DNA from: Streptomyces sp. NRRL S-118
GTDB lineage: Bacteria > Actinomycetota > Actinomycetes > Streptomycetales > Streptomycetaceae
NCBI RefSeq assembly: GCF_000716335.1
Contig: NZ_KL591023.1
Location: forward strand, 1 to 64,000
DNA: 64,000 nucleotides
Reading direction: 5' to 3'
The notes below the pieces were generated by a model. It searched no databases. It had not been told where the DNA came from and saw only the letters and a list, made by a program, of their open reading frames with translations. The position numbers and the translations under genes are program-made. Positions 44,835 through 53,753 of the stretch are shown here, in pieces (the first letter of the stretch is position 1; each line of letters starts with the position of its first letter).

Positions 44835-46337
44835 ATGGTCGACGCTGCGGGACCGCCTCCGAAGAGGCGCGCAGCAGCAGACAGATCCGGTGGACCGGCC
44901 CTTGCAGAGCAGCAGGAAGCCTCCCCTTCCGCCGATTCCGCCATCCGAGTCCACCGGCTCGTCACCCCGTACCTCACCGTGCCTCCTTCCTCCGCGCCTT
45001 CCACGGCTCCCGCGCCTTCCGCGCCCGCCCCCGTCCCCGCCGACCGCTCCCCGTGGCGTTCGCTGAAGTACCGCAGCATGCGCTGGTGGTCCGTGGCGAA
45101 CTTCGTCTCGAACGCCGGCACGTGGATGCAGCTCACCGTCCAGAACCTGCTGGTCCTCCAGATCACCGGGTCCGCCGCCGCGACGGGCCTCTCCCTCTCG
45201 GTGCAGGCCGCGCCCGGGCTCCTGATGAGCCTCGCGGGCGGCGCCGCCGTCGACCGCTTCCCCCGCAAGCTCACCGCCGCCGTCAGCCAGTCCCTGCTGG
45301 GCGCCGTCGCCTTCGTCACCGCGTTCCTCGTCGCGTTCGACCAGCTGAGCGTGGGCGTCCTGATGGTGCTGGCCGCCGTCACGGGCCTCATCGCCACCGT
45401 CGACGGCCCCGCCTGCGCGCTGCTCGGCAACGACCTGGTCCGCCCCGAGGACGTACCGTCCGCGATCGGTGTCGGCTCCCTGGTGCACAACGCCGGACGC
45501 CTCGCGGGCGCCGGCCTCGCGGGACTCGCCGTCGGGGTCTTCGGCACGGCCGCCGCGTACGCCGCGAACGGTCTGTCGTTCCTCTTCGTCACCGCGGTGA
45601 TCCCGTTCCTGCGCCCGGTCCCGGCGGCGGTCGCCGGGCCGTCGCCCGCGGCCGTCCCGGCCGCCGCGACCCTGCCGGACGGCGCGGACGGCATGACGGT
45701 GCGGGAGGGCCTGGCCTTCTTCGCGCGCCGTCCGCGGCTGGTCGCCCTCGCGGGCATCACCGGCATCAGCGCCGTCTTCGGCCGGAACTACGGCCTCACC
45801 CTGGCCGTACTGGTCACCGGCCCGCTCGCGGGCGGCGCCGGCGCCTTCGGCACCGTCTCCACGGTCCTCGCCATCGGCGGCATCGTCGGAGCGGTCGTCG
45901 GAGCCCGGCTGCGCAAGCCGTCCGTCCGGGTCGTGGGCCTGCTGGCCGCCGCCGGCGCCCTGCTCCAGGTGGCGGCGGGCCTCTCGCCGTCCCTCGCGGT
46001 CCTCCTGGTGCTGGTGCTGCCGATGGCCGTCGCCGAGTCGGTCTCCGACACCGCCGGCACGACGGTCCTCCAGACCGATCCCCCCGCCCACCTGCGCGGC
46101 CGCGTCCTCGGCGTGTGGGGCAGCATCCGCACCGTGTGGTCCCTCGCGGGCCCCCCGGCGCTCGGCCTCCTCATGGAGCTCGCCGGTGCCCGCGGCGCCC
46201 TCGTCACCGGCGGTCTCGTCATCGCGGGCGCGATCGCGGCGGGCTACGTCCTGCAGGACCGCCGGCGCGTCCCCGCGCCGGTGCTCGTCCCCGCCCCGGC
46301 TCTCACGGACCGCCCCGCCCTGAGCACCGCGGCGTAG
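44835..46337 (+). CDS. MFS transporter, EntS/MFS_3-type exporter
   Basis: Up to 500 residues with about 12 helices. SPWRSLKYRSMRWWSVANFVSNAGTWMQ, MSLAGGAAVDRFPRKLT (motif A), GLIATVDGPACALLGNDLV, PSAIGVGSLVHNAGRLAG, VVGARLRKP and DPPAHLRGRVLGVWGSIRTV match the MFS_3 group of siderophore and drug exporters. The first 90 residues are Pro/Ala-rich and not conserved. The ATG at 44835 has no ribosome site and a start further in is possible. Divergent from the SDR gene, convergent with hldE. Confidence 0.87.
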   Translation: MVDAAGPPPKRRAAADRSGGPALAEQQEASPSADSAIRVHRLVTPYLTVPPSSAPSTAPAPSAPAPVPADRSPWRSLKYRSMRWWSVANFVSNAGTWMQLTVQNLLVLQITGSAAATGLSLSVQAAPGLLMSLAGGAAVDRFPRKLTAAVSQSLLGAVAFVTAFLVAFDQLSVGVLMVLAAVTGLIATVDGPACALLGNDLVRPEDVPSAIGVGSLVHNAGRLAGAGLAGLAVGVFGTAAAYAANGLSFLFVTAVIPFLRPVPAAVAGPSPAAVPAAATLPDGADGMTVREGLAFFARRPRLVALAGITGISAVFGRNYGLTLAVLVTGPLAGGAGAFGTVSTVLAIGGIVGAVVGARLRKPSVRVVGLLAAAGALLQVAAGLSPSLAVLLVLVLPMAVAESVSDTAGTTVLQTDPPAHLRGRVLGVWGSIRTVWSLAGPPALGLLMELAGARGALVTGGLVIAGAIAAGYVLQDRRRVPAPVLVPAPALTDRPALSTAA

Positions 46338-46347
46338 CCTCCCGCAC

Positions 46348-46405
46348 CGGCTGCCGCCCCCCGCCCCCCCGCCCGGGGAGCCGGGGCGCGGCGCGGCGGC
46401 AGCCG
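46348..46405. terminator. Bidirectional terminator between exporter and heptose cluster
   Basis: CGGCTGCCGCC (46348-46358) pairs with GGCGGCAGCCG (46395-46405); the loop is very C- and G-rich and can fold further. It fills the 74-base gap between two converging genes and ends the glycan cluster. Confidence 0.6.
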
Positions 46406-46411
46406 CCGCCC

Positions 46412-47812
46412 TCAGCGGCCCGGAGGCCGGATGGGCGCCGCGGCCTCGGCCGCGCGGCGGGCCAGCAGGGTGGTGGAACGGCCGTCCAGGTACGGCAGGA
46501 CCACCGCCTGGCCGCCCCACATGCGCAGGACGTCCGCCTCCGGGAGGTCCTCCGCCGAGTAGTCCCCGCCCTTGACCCACACGTCCGGGCGCAGCCGGCC
46601 CAGCAGCTCCACGGGCGTGTCGCCGTCGAAGACCGCGACCGCGTCGACGCTGCCGAGACCCGCGAGGACCCGCACCCGGTCCGCGAGCGGATTGAGCGGC
46701 CGACCGGGGCCCTTCAGACGGCCCACCGACTCGTCGGAGTTCACGCACACGATCAGGCAGTCGCCGATGCCACGGGCGCTCTCCAGCAGCCCGACGTGGC
46801 CCGCGTGCAGCAGGTCGAAGCAGCCGCCGGTGGCCACCACCGTGCCGCCCTGCGCGCGGACCCGGTCCGCCAGGGCGAAGGCGTCCGTCTCCGGCGCCTC
46901 GCGGCCCCGGACCGGCGGAGCGGTGCGCCACAGCCCGGGGTTGCCCGAGCCGCCGGCCGCCACGAACGCCGCCGCCTCGGCGACCGCCTGCTGCACGGCC
47001 TCCTCGGGCAGCGCGCCGTCCGCGAGCGCCGCGGCCGTCGCGGCGGCGAAGCAGTCACCCGCGCCGCACGGGTCGCCCTGGGCCCGGTACGGAGCCGGGA
47101 CCAGCATCGGCGTACCGGCTCCCGGCCGCGTCAGCAGCACCCCGCGCTCGCCGAGCGTCACCGCCACCGTCGCCACCCGCCACCGCTCGGCCAGCTCCCC
47201 GCCCCGCTCGGCGTACGCCCGGAGGGACTCGTCGTCGCCTCGGCACAGCGCGCGCGTCTCGGCGGCGTTCGGCGTCACGATCCGGGAGCCCGGCACCGGG
47301 GCGTCGCCCTTCAGGTGCGGGTCCCACACCACCGGCACCTTGGGAGCGACGGCGGCCAGGTGCTCGCGTACCGCGCCCGCGGTGTGCCGGCCGTAGTCCG
47401 CGACGAGCACGGCGTGCGCGCCGGCGAGCGTGTCGCGCACCGCACCGTCGGGTTCCCCCGGGTCGCCGCCCCCGCGGTCGATGCGCACCAGGGGCCGGCC
47501 GCCGGCCAGGACCCGCGTCTTCACCGGCAGCGTGCCGTTGAGCGGCAGCTCCACCACGCGGACGCGGCCCCGCAGCGTGCGGCGCACCGCCTCACTGGCC
47601 GGGTCGTCGCCGAGCGCGGTGACCAGCATCACGTCCCGGCCGCCACGGGTGGCGAGCAGCGCCGCCAGACCCGCGCCGCCGGGGCGGCGCTGGTCGCCGG
47701 TGACGTCCACGACCGGCGCGGGCGCGTCCGGCGAGAGACGGGTGGCGACACCTTCGATGTCCTCGTCGAGCAGTACGTCGCCGACGACGACGAGGGGCTT
47801 GCGTCCGGTCAT
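46412..47812 (-). CDS. hldE: HldE: heptose-7-phosphate kinase / heptose-1-phosphate adenylyltransferase
   Basis: 466 residues, close to E. coli HldE (477). N-terminal PfkB sugar kinase (1-310: VVVGDVLLDEDIEG, RPGGAGLAALLATRGG, NAAETRALCRGDD, GDPCGAGDCFAAATAAAL with the catalytic GAGD Asp). C-terminal nucleotidyltransferase (330-466: VVATGGCFDLLHAGHVGLLE with HxGH, IVCVNSDESVGRLKGPGRPL, PDVWVKGGDY). It makes ADP-heptose in two non-consecutive steps, the first after GmhA and the second after GmhB; both are in this cluster. The ATG overlaps the gmhA stop (ATGA). Last gene of the operon. Confidence 0.93.
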   Translation of the reverse strand: MTGRKPLVVVGDVLLDEDIEGVATRLSPDAPAPVVDVTGDQRRPGGAGLAALLATRGGRDVMLVTALGDDPASEAVRRTLRGRVRVVELPLNGTLPVKTRVLAGGRPLVRIDRGGGDPGEPDGAVRDTLAGAHAVLVADYGRHTAGAVREHLAAVAPKVPVVWDPHLKGDAPVPGSRIVTPNAAETRALCRGDDESLRAYAERGGELAERWRVATVAVTLGERGVLLTRPGAGTPMLVPAPYRAQGDPCGAGDCFAAATAAALADGALPEEAVQQAVAEAAAFVAAGGSGNPGLWRTAPPVRGREAPETDAFALADRVRAQGGTVVATGGCFDLLHAGHVGLLESARGIGDCLIVCVNSDESVGRLKGPGRPLNPLADRVRVLAGLGSVDAVAVFDGDTPVELLGRLRPDVWVKGGDYSAEDLPEADVLRMWGGQAVVLPYLDGRSTTLLARRAAEAAAPIRPPGR

Positions 47813-48468
47813 GACATCCTCCGATGGGCCGCGACGGGCGCCGCCGCGCCCGCCGCCCGCGCGGGCCGGCCGGTGGCCCCGGCCACCGCCGCGTCGAAGC
47901 ACGCGCACAGCAGGTGCACGGCGACGAGATGGGTCTCCTGGACGGTCGCCGTCGCGTCGGCCTCGACGCACAGCGCCTCGTCCGCCGCCTCGGCCAGCGC
48001 ATTGGGCCGCGGGCCGGTCAGCGCCCACACGCGCAGCCCGGCGGCCCGGCCCGTGACCGCCGCCGCGATCAGGTTGGCGCTGCGGCCCGAGGTGGACAGC
48101 AGGACCAGGACGTCACCGGGGCGGCCGTGGGCGGCGACCTGCCGCGCGAACACCTGGTCGAACCCGTAGTCGTTGCCGATGGCGGTCACGCTGGACGTCT
48201 CCGCGTGCAGCGAGATCGCCGAGTAGGCGGGGCGCTCGTCCTTGTAGCGCCCGACCAGTTCGGCGGTGAGGTGCTGGGCCTGTGCGGCGCTGCCGCCGTT
48301 GCCCGCGGCGAGCAGCCGGCCGCCCACGGGCAGGACGGCGGCGAGCTCGCCGCCCCACTGAGCGATCCGGTCCAGGTTCTGCCGGCGGAACCGGCCGAGC
48401 GCGTCCTGCAGCGACCGGCAGTGGCGCTGCGCGGCCTCGAGTGCGAGGGGAACGAGGGGATCTGTCAT
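47809..48468 (-). CDS. gmhA: Phosphoheptose isomerase GmhA
   Basis: 219 residues. SIS fold: LLAAGNGGSAAQAQHLTAEL, VGRYKDERPAYSAISLHAET, VTAIGNDYGFDQVFARQV, VLLSTSGRSANLIAAAV, TVQETHLVAVHLLCACF. The enzyme isomerises sedoheptulose 7-phosphate to D-glycero-D-manno-heptose 7-phosphate, the entry step to ADP-heptose. The sequence diverges from the E. coli C-G-N-G-G-S-H-C form but keeps GNGGS, the STSG phosphate loop and the late Glu/His. The Ala-rich C-terminal tail is extra. Coupled to hldE. Confidence 0.93.
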   Translation of the reverse strand: MTDPLVPLALEAAQRHCRSLQDALGRFRRQNLDRIAQWGGELAAVLPVGGRLLAAGNGGSAAQAQHLTAELVGRYKDERPAYSAISLHAETSSVTAIGNDYGFDQVFARQVAAHGRPGDVLVLLSTSGRSANLIAAAVTGRAAGLRVWALTGPRPNALAEAADEALCVEADATATVQETHLVAVHLLCACFDAAVAGATGRPARAAGAAAPVAAHRRMS

Positions 48469-48561
48469 GGGCTTCCGGGCGCGGCGCGTCCCAGCGGACG
48501 GCGGCGGTCCCGCACCTCCTTCGAAGGTTCAGTGGGGCCGGGGGCGGAAGGCGGAGGAGTC

Positions 48562-49827
48562 TCAGGCCACCTCCGTGACGGCGGTCCGTGCGGTGAGCAC
48601 CGCGCCGTACACCGCCTCGGTGGCGGCCGCGACCCTGGTCCAGCCGTACCGGCTCAGCACCCGCCGGCGGCCGGCCTCGCCGCACGCCGCCCGCCGCTGC
48701 GGGTCGGCGAGCAGCTCACCGACGGCGGCGGCCAGCGCCTCGGGGTCGCCCGGCGGCACCAGCCGCCCGGTGACCGGGTCGTCGACGGTGTCGAGCTGGC
48801 CGCCGACCGCACTGGCGACGACCGGTCTGCCGCACGCCATCGCCTCCAGCGGCACGATGCCGAACGGCTCGTAGTCCGCCGGGCACAGCACCACGTCCGC
48901 ACTGCGCAGCAGCGGCGGCACGTCCTCGCCGGCCACCCCGCCGGTGAACCGGACGCGGTCGGCGACCCCGGCCGCCCGGGCGAGCTCGCGCAGCCGGCGG
49001 ACCTCCGGGTCCGCGTCGAGCAGGTGCGGCGGCGGGCCGCCGACGATGAGGAGCTCGGTGCCGGGCAGCCGGGACAGGGCCTCGACCGACACGGCGGCAC
49101 CCTTGCGGGGCACCAGCCGGCCCAGCTGGAGCAGCCGGTGGCGCACCGCCGGGCCCCGCTCGGCGACCGGCCCCTCGGGGCGGAACAGATCGGTGTCGAC
49201 GCCGCAGGGCACGACTCCGACCTTGTCGGGGGGAATGCGCATCCGGGCCAGTTCGAGGACCTCGTCGTGGCAGGTGGCGATCACCCGGTCGCAGCCCATG
49301 CCGACCTCCCGCTCGCAGGCGATGCGCTCCGGCGGGCTGGTGTCGGCCTGTTGCTGGTGGCGCCGCTTCACCGTGCCGAGCGCGTGGTACGTGTGCAGCA
49401 GTGGCAGCCGCAGCCCCCGCGCCGCCTGCAGGGAGGCCACGCCCGACATCCAGAAGTGCGAGTGCACCACGTCGGGCGGCCGGATGCGCCACTCACGGGC
49501 CATGTAGCGGCCGAACGCGGGCATGTACGGCGGCAGTTCGTCCTTGGGCACGGGCTCCGGGGGGCCGGCGGGGACGTGGTGCACCTCCACCCCGGGGCGC
49601 AGCGGCACCCGGTCCGGCAGGTCCGGCGTGTCCCGCCGGGTGAAGACGGTGACCCGGTGGCCGCGGTCCGCGAGGGCCGCCGCCAGGTGCGCGACATGGA
49701 CGTTCTGGCCGCCCGCGTCCACACCGCCGAGCGCGGCCAGCGGACTGGCGTGCTCGGAGACGAGCGCGATCGCGAGGTCGGTGGCACCGGTGCCGTCGTC
49801 GAGCGAGGTCGTCGATGTCGATGTCAT
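48562..49827 (-). CDS. Glycosyltransferase, GT4 family
   Basis: 421 residues. GT-B fold: N domain EHASPLAALGGVDAGGQNVH, GHRVTVFTRRDTPDLPDRV, DVVHSHFWMSGVASLQAA; C domain LLQLGRLVPRKGAAVSVEAL, ELLIVGGPPPHLLDADP, ADVVLCPADYEPFGIVPLEA (E-x7-E retaining motif), MACGRPVVASAVGGQLDTV. The GGQNVHVAHLA opening resembles sucrose-phosphate-synthase and MshA-like GT4 enzymes. Donor unknown; ADP-heptose, UDP-xylose and GDP-mannose are options given the neighbours. The ATG overlaps the upstream gene stop (ATGA). Confidence 0.92.
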   Translation of the reverse strand: MTSTSTTSLDDGTGATDLAIALVSEHASPLAALGGVDAGGQNVHVAHLAAALADRGHRVTVFTRRDTPDLPDRVPLRPGVEVHHVPAGPPEPVPKDELPPYMPAFGRYMAREWRIRPPDVVHSHFWMSGVASLQAARGLRLPLLHTYHALGTVKRRHQQQADTSPPERIACEREVGMGCDRVIATCHDEVLELARMRIPPDKVGVVPCGVDTDLFRPEGPVAERGPAVRHRLLQLGRLVPRKGAAVSVEALSRLPGTELLIVGGPPPHLLDADPEVRRLRELARAAGVADRVRFTGGVAGEDVPPLLRSADVVLCPADYEPFGIVPLEAMACGRPVVASAVGGQLDTVDDPVTGRLVPPGDPEALAAAVGELLADPQRRAACGEAGRRRVLSRYGWTRVAAATEAVYGAVLTARTAVTEVA

Positions 49828-50789
49828 GAGCGCACCTCCGTCATCACGCGCTCCCAGTCGTCCAGGAAGCGTTTGAGCCCGTACCGTTCGAGAGCCGCCT
49901 GCCGGGCCCGCGCGCCGTCCCGCGCAGCGGCCTCCGGCTCGTGCAGGTAGTGGCGGGCGGCCCGGGCGAGCACCTCGGGCCGGGTGGACAGCGTCCCGGC
50001 GCCGGGTGGCACCGCCTCGACCGCCTCCGTGGTGGCCAGCGCCACCACCGGCATGCCCAGGTGCATGGCCTCCAGCAGCGACAGCCCCAGCGACGTCCAG
50101 CGCACCGGGTGCAGGTACACCCGGCGCTCCGCCATCGCCGCGTGCAGGTCGCGCTGCGGCAGGTCGGCGGTGCGGCACCGCTCCTCGGACAGACCCAGAT
50201 GGGCGGCGAGGCCCTCCGTGCGCATCCCGAAGACGTCCAGCGGCGCGGCCGCGGACAGCTCGGTGAGCAGGTCCGTACCGGTGTAACGGCCTCGCCGCAC
50301 CGGCTCGTTGACCACCACGGCCGCCCGGGGCACCCGGCCGGTGTACTGGTGGCCGGGGTCGACGATGCCGTGCTCGATCACCTCGGTGCGCGTCGAGCCG
50401 TTGTCCCAGAACAACCGGTTGAAGTGGGTGACGTGGACCAGGGTCAGGTCGTCCCGGTCGGCGCAGGGGTGGCGGGTCTCGGGGACGTTCCCGTCGGGCG
50501 CGTTGTGCTCCAGGTACACCGCCGGTACGTCGCGTCCCGGGCGCCGCCCGCCCAGCCAGCCTTCCGCCAGGCCGAGTTCGTGCGGCCGCTGGAGGACCAC
50601 CAGGTCGACCGGGGCGTCACGCAGTTCCTCGGGGGTGACCTCCCGCACCGAGTCGGGCCAGACGAAGGTACGGGCCCGGCCCAGGCCGTCGGCGTCGCGG
50701 TCCGGTGTCACGGGGACGAGGTAGGTGTGGGGTCCCTGGACGAACGCCGTCGTCCAGGAACCGTGCACGTGCCACAGCAGGATGTTCAT
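49824..50789 (-). CDS. Glycosyltransferase, GT-B (GT4-like)
   Basis: 321 residues: MNILLWHVHGSWTTAFVQGP, VVLQRPHELGLAEGWLGGRR, VTHFNRLFWDNGSTRTEVIE, EHGIVDPGHQYTGRVPRAAV, YLHPVRWTSLGLSLLEAMHL (retaining E/S-L-x-L-L-E motif), GMPVVALATTEAVEAVPPG. It looks like a compact GT4 enzyme with a shortened N domain. Coupled to both the carbamoyltransferase side (16-base gap) and the next GT4 (ATGA overlap). Acceptor and donor unknown. Confidence 0.85.
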   Translation of the reverse strand: MNILLWHVHGSWTTAFVQGPHTYLVPVTPDRDADGLGRARTFVWPDSVREVTPEELRDAPVDLVVLQRPHELGLAEGWLGGRRPGRDVPAVYLEHNAPDGNVPETRHPCADRDDLTLVHVTHFNRLFWDNGSTRTEVIEHGIVDPGHQYTGRVPRAAVVVNEPVRRGRYTGTDLLTELSAAAPLDVFGMRTEGLAAHLGLSEERCRTADLPQRDLHAAMAERRVYLHPVRWTSLGLSLLEAMHLGMPVVALATTEAVEAVPPGAGTLSTRPEVLARAARHYLHEPEAAARDGARARQAALERYGLKRFLDDWERVMTEVRS

Positions 50790-50805
50790 CGGCCGGCTCC
50801 TCGGC

Positions 50806-52482
50806 TCACCGCGCCGGTCGCCGTGCGGCGTCGTCGGCGTCGTGGGAGAAGAACGCCCCGCGCCGGACCGCGTACGGCCCGATGGCGAGCAGGTCGACGG
50901 GGGAGGACCCGAAGCACTCCAGGGCGTCGCGCGGATCGTCCACCATCGGGCGCCCGGCGGTGTTGAGGCTGGTGTTGACGACCACGGGCAGCCCGGTCAG
51001 CCGCTCGAAATCGCTCAGCATCCGCGCCACCAGCGGCTCGGCCTGCCGGTCGACCGTCTGGATCCGGGCCGTGCCGTCGACGTGCACCACCGCCGGGATG
51101 CGGTCGCGCCACTCGGGCGCCACGTCGTGCACGAAGAGCATGTACGGGCTGGGCAGCACACCGGTGAAGATGTCCGCGGCCCGCTCGGCGAGCACCATCG
51201 GGGCCACCGGCCGGAACTGCTCGCGGCCCTTGACGTCGTTGAGCCGCTCCAGGTTCCCGGCGTGGCCCGGGTGCGCCAGCAGCGAGCGGTGACCGAGCGC
51301 CCGGGGCCCGTACTCCGAACGCCCCTGGAACCACGCGACGATCTGGTTGTCGGCGAGCGACTGCGCGACGGTCCGCGCGATGTCGGCCGGCCGGTCGAAC
51401 GGCACCGCGGCCGTCTTCAGCCAGGCGCCGAGCTCGGCGTCCGACCAGTCCCGGCCCAGGTCCGCGCCCGGCATCGGGGAGGGGTCGTCACCGCCGGACG
51501 CGGCCAGCAGCAGCGCGCCGCCCAGCGCGGTGCCCGCGTCACCGGCCGCGGGCTGCACCCACACCCGGTCGAACGGTCCCTCGCGGGCTATGCGCGAGTT
51601 CGCCACGCAGTTGAGCGCGACACCCCCGGCGAGCGTGAGCAGCCGGTCGTGGGTCTGGCCTTGCAGCCAGCGGACCAGGTCCAGCAGCACCTCCTCCAGC
51701 ACGGCCTGCGCGCTGGCGGCGATGTCCGCGTGGTCCTGGGTCCACGCCTCGTCGGGCCGGCGCCGCGGGCACAGCTCCGCCCACGGCACCCCGGTCGCGT
51801 GGAAGCCGCCGTCGCCGGTGGGGAAGACGTACCGGCGCAGCTCGGGCAGCATCCGGGGCCGGCCGTGCGAGGCGAGCGCCATCACCTTGAACTCGTCGGA
51901 GGAGCGCAGGAACCCGAGGTGTTCGGTCAGTTCCTCGTAGACCAGGCCCAGCGAGTGCGGCAGCTCCTGCGCGTACAGCGGCTCCAGGCGGTCGTGCACG
52001 CGCCGCGCCGCCAGGTGCGAGGCCCGCTCGCCGCGGCCGTCGAGGACCAGCACGGACGAGGTGTCGGCGCCCTCGGCGGCGAACGCGCCGGAGGCGGCGT
52101 GCGCCATGTGGTGCGGCACGAACCGCACGATGTCCGGGTCGAGGCCCGGCAGGGCCGTCCTCAGGAAGCCGGGGGCTTCGCGGGCGTAGGTGACCCGCAG
52201 GTGGTCCCACGGGTCGTGCAGGCCCATCCGGTCGGCCGGCAGGGAGAGTTCGGGGTCGAAGGAGTACGCCACCGCGTCGAGGTCCTTGGGACGCAGGCCC
52301 GCTCGCTCCAGGCACCATGCCGCGGCCTTCTCGGGCAGCTCCCAGGCGGAGAACGGCAGCGGGCGCTTCCCGTGCTTGCGCCGGGAGAACCGCTCCTCCT
52401 CCGCTGCGGCTACGGTCCGTCCGTCGATGACCAGCGCGGCGGCGGGATCGTGGAAGAGGGCGTTGATTCCGAGAATGCGCAT
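50806..52482 (-). CDS. O-carbamoyltransferase, NodU/TobZ/CmcH family
   Basis: 558 residues. N-terminal Kae1-like domain: RILGINALFHDPAAALVIDG, AAAEEERFSRRKHGKRPLPF, VRFVPHHMAHAASGAFAAEG (His-rich metal site), VLVLDGRGERASH, LTLAGGVALNCVANSRI. C-terminal YrdC-like domain: WFQGRSEYGPRALGHRSLLA, VKGREQFRPVAPMVLAERA, LPVVVNTSLNTAGRPMVDDP. The enzyme makes carbamoyl-adenylate from carbamoyl phosphate and ATP and transfers carbamoyl to a sugar hydroxyl. In this cluster it predicts a carbamoylated glycan. The second ATG (52482) is chosen because AAAGG lies 10 bases before it; the first at 52491 is too close. Confidence 0.92.
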   Translation of the reverse strand: MRILGINALFHDPAAALVIDGRTVAAAEEERFSRRKHGKRPLPFSAWELPEKAAAWCLERAGLRPKDLDAVAYSFDPELSLPADRMGLHDPWDHLRVTYAREAPGFLRTALPGLDPDIVRFVPHHMAHAASGAFAAEGADTSSVLVLDGRGERASHLAARRVHDRLEPLYAQELPHSLGLVYEELTEHLGFLRSSDEFKVMALASHGRPRMLPELRRYVFPTGDGGFHATGVPWAELCPRRRPDEAWTQDHADIAASAQAVLEEVLLDLVRWLQGQTHDRLLTLAGGVALNCVANSRIAREGPFDRVWVQPAAGDAGTALGGALLLAASGGDDPSPMPGADLGRDWSDAELGAWLKTAAVPFDRPADIARTVAQSLADNQIVAWFQGRSEYGPRALGHRSLLAHPGHAGNLERLNDVKGREQFRPVAPMVLAERAADIFTGVLPSPYMLFVHDVAPEWRDRIPAVVHVDGTARIQTVDRQAEPLVARMLSDFERLTGLPVVVNTSLNTAGRPMVDDPRDALECFGSSPVDLLAIGPYAVRRGAFFSHDADDAARRPAR

Positions 52483-52632
52483 GGTTCCCATGCCTTTCGG
52501 CGAGTCGGGAGTCCGGGCCCGTGGAGTGCGGGCGCACGGCGGGTGAGGGGATTCGGTGGCCGTCGCGGAGGACGTGAGGCGGACCGGGCGACGAGGGGCC
52601 GGCGGTCGGGCGGCCGCAAGCCGTGGGGGGCG

Positions 52633-53592
52633 CTAGGAGCTGTGGGCGCGGAACCAGTCGATGGTGCGCCGCAGCCCTTCCGCGGCGCCCACGCGCGGCT
52701 CCCACTGCAGCTTGTCGCGGGCGAGCGTGATGTCCGGGCAGCGCACGGCCGGGTCGTCCGTCGGGCGCTCGATGAAGCGGATCTCGGACGCCGAACCGGT
52801 CAGCTCGATGACCAGCCGGGCCAGCTCGAGCATGGTGATCTCGGTCGGGTTGCCGATGTTCACCGGGCCGCGCAGCCCGTGCGCCGCGGCGGCGAGGATG
52901 CCGCGGACGGTGTCGTCGACGTAGCACAGCGACCGGGTCTGGTTGCCGTCGCCGGTGACGGTGAGCGGCTCGCCGGCCAGGGCCTGGCGCACGAAGGTGG
53001 GGACGGCCCGGCCGTCGTGGCCGCGCATCCGCGGGCCGTAGGTGTTGAACAGCCGCACGATGCCGGTGTCCGTGCCGTGCGCCTCGGCCTGGGCGGTGGT
53101 GAGCGCCTCCGAGAACCGCTTGGCCTCGTCGTAGACGCTGCGCGGCCCGACCGGGTTCACGTTGCCCCAGTACCGCTCGTTCTGCGGGTGCTGCTGCGGG
53201 TCGCCGTACACCTCGGAGGTGGACGCGAAGAGGAAGCGGGCGCCGGAGCGGTGCGCGAGGGCCAGCGCGTGCCGGGTGCCGAGGCTGCCGGCCTCCAGCG
53301 TGTGCAGCGGGAGCCGCAGGTAGTCGGCGGGCGACGCGGGGGAGGCGAAGTGCAGCACCAGGTCGGGGTCGCGCTCGACGGTGAACGGCTCGGAGACGTT
53401 CGCCTCCATCACGGTGAAGCCGGGGCGGCCGTGCAGGCCGGCTATGTTCTCCGGCCGGCCGGTGCTGAAGTCGTCGACGCACGTGACGGCCGCGCCCGAG
53501 TCCAGCAGCGCGGTGCACAGGTGCGACCCGACGAAGCCTGCGCCGCCGGTGACGACGGCGTGTTCCCAGCTGCGTGAGAAAGCGGTGTTCAT
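52633..53592 (-). CDS. NAD-dependent epimerase/dehydratase, UDP-xylose-synthase-like
   Basis: 319 residues. Extended SDR: VVTGGAGFVGSHLCTALLDS, VDDFSTGRPENIAGL, LVLHFASPASPADYLRLPLH, FASTSEVYGDPQQHPQ (catalytic Ser/Thr), RSVYDEAKRFSEALT (Y-x-x-x-K), VRLFNTYGPRMRGHDGRAVP, RPTDDPAVRCPDITLARDKL. PASPxDY, YGDP and the DDP-x-x-R-x-PDIT ending are signatures of UDP-glucuronate decarboxylase. It therefore probably makes UDP-xylose or a related sugar rather than acting as the ADP-heptose 6-epimerase HldD. GGAGGAG precedes the ATG; 161 bases separate it from the YbdK-type gene upstream. Confidence 0.85.
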   Translation of the reverse strand: MNTAFSRSWEHAVVTGGAGFVGSHLCTALLDSGAAVTCVDDFSTGRPENIAGLHGRPGFTVMEANVSEPFTVERDPDLVLHFASPASPADYLRLPLHTLEAGSLGTRHALALAHRSGARFLFASTSEVYGDPQQHPQNERYWGNVNPVGPRSVYDEAKRFSEALTTAQAEAHGTDTGIVRLFNTYGPRMRGHDGRAVPTFVRQALAGEPLTVTGDGNQTRSLCYVDDTVRGILAAAAHGLRGPVNIGNPTEITMLELARLVIELTGSASEIRFIERPTDDPAVRCPDITLARDKLQWEPRVGAAEGLRRTIDWFRAHSS

Positions 53593-53753
53593 CGCATCTC
53601 CTCCGTAGGTGTGCGAACCGTCGACGACGGACCGGCTCCCCGCGCCTTGCGACCAGACTCGGCCGAATGGGGTCGCGGGGCGCGGTGGTATGGGCCGTAC
53701 GAGTGGTTCACGGAGGGTGAGATCAGGCTCCGTAAGCCTGTGACCAGCGGGTT

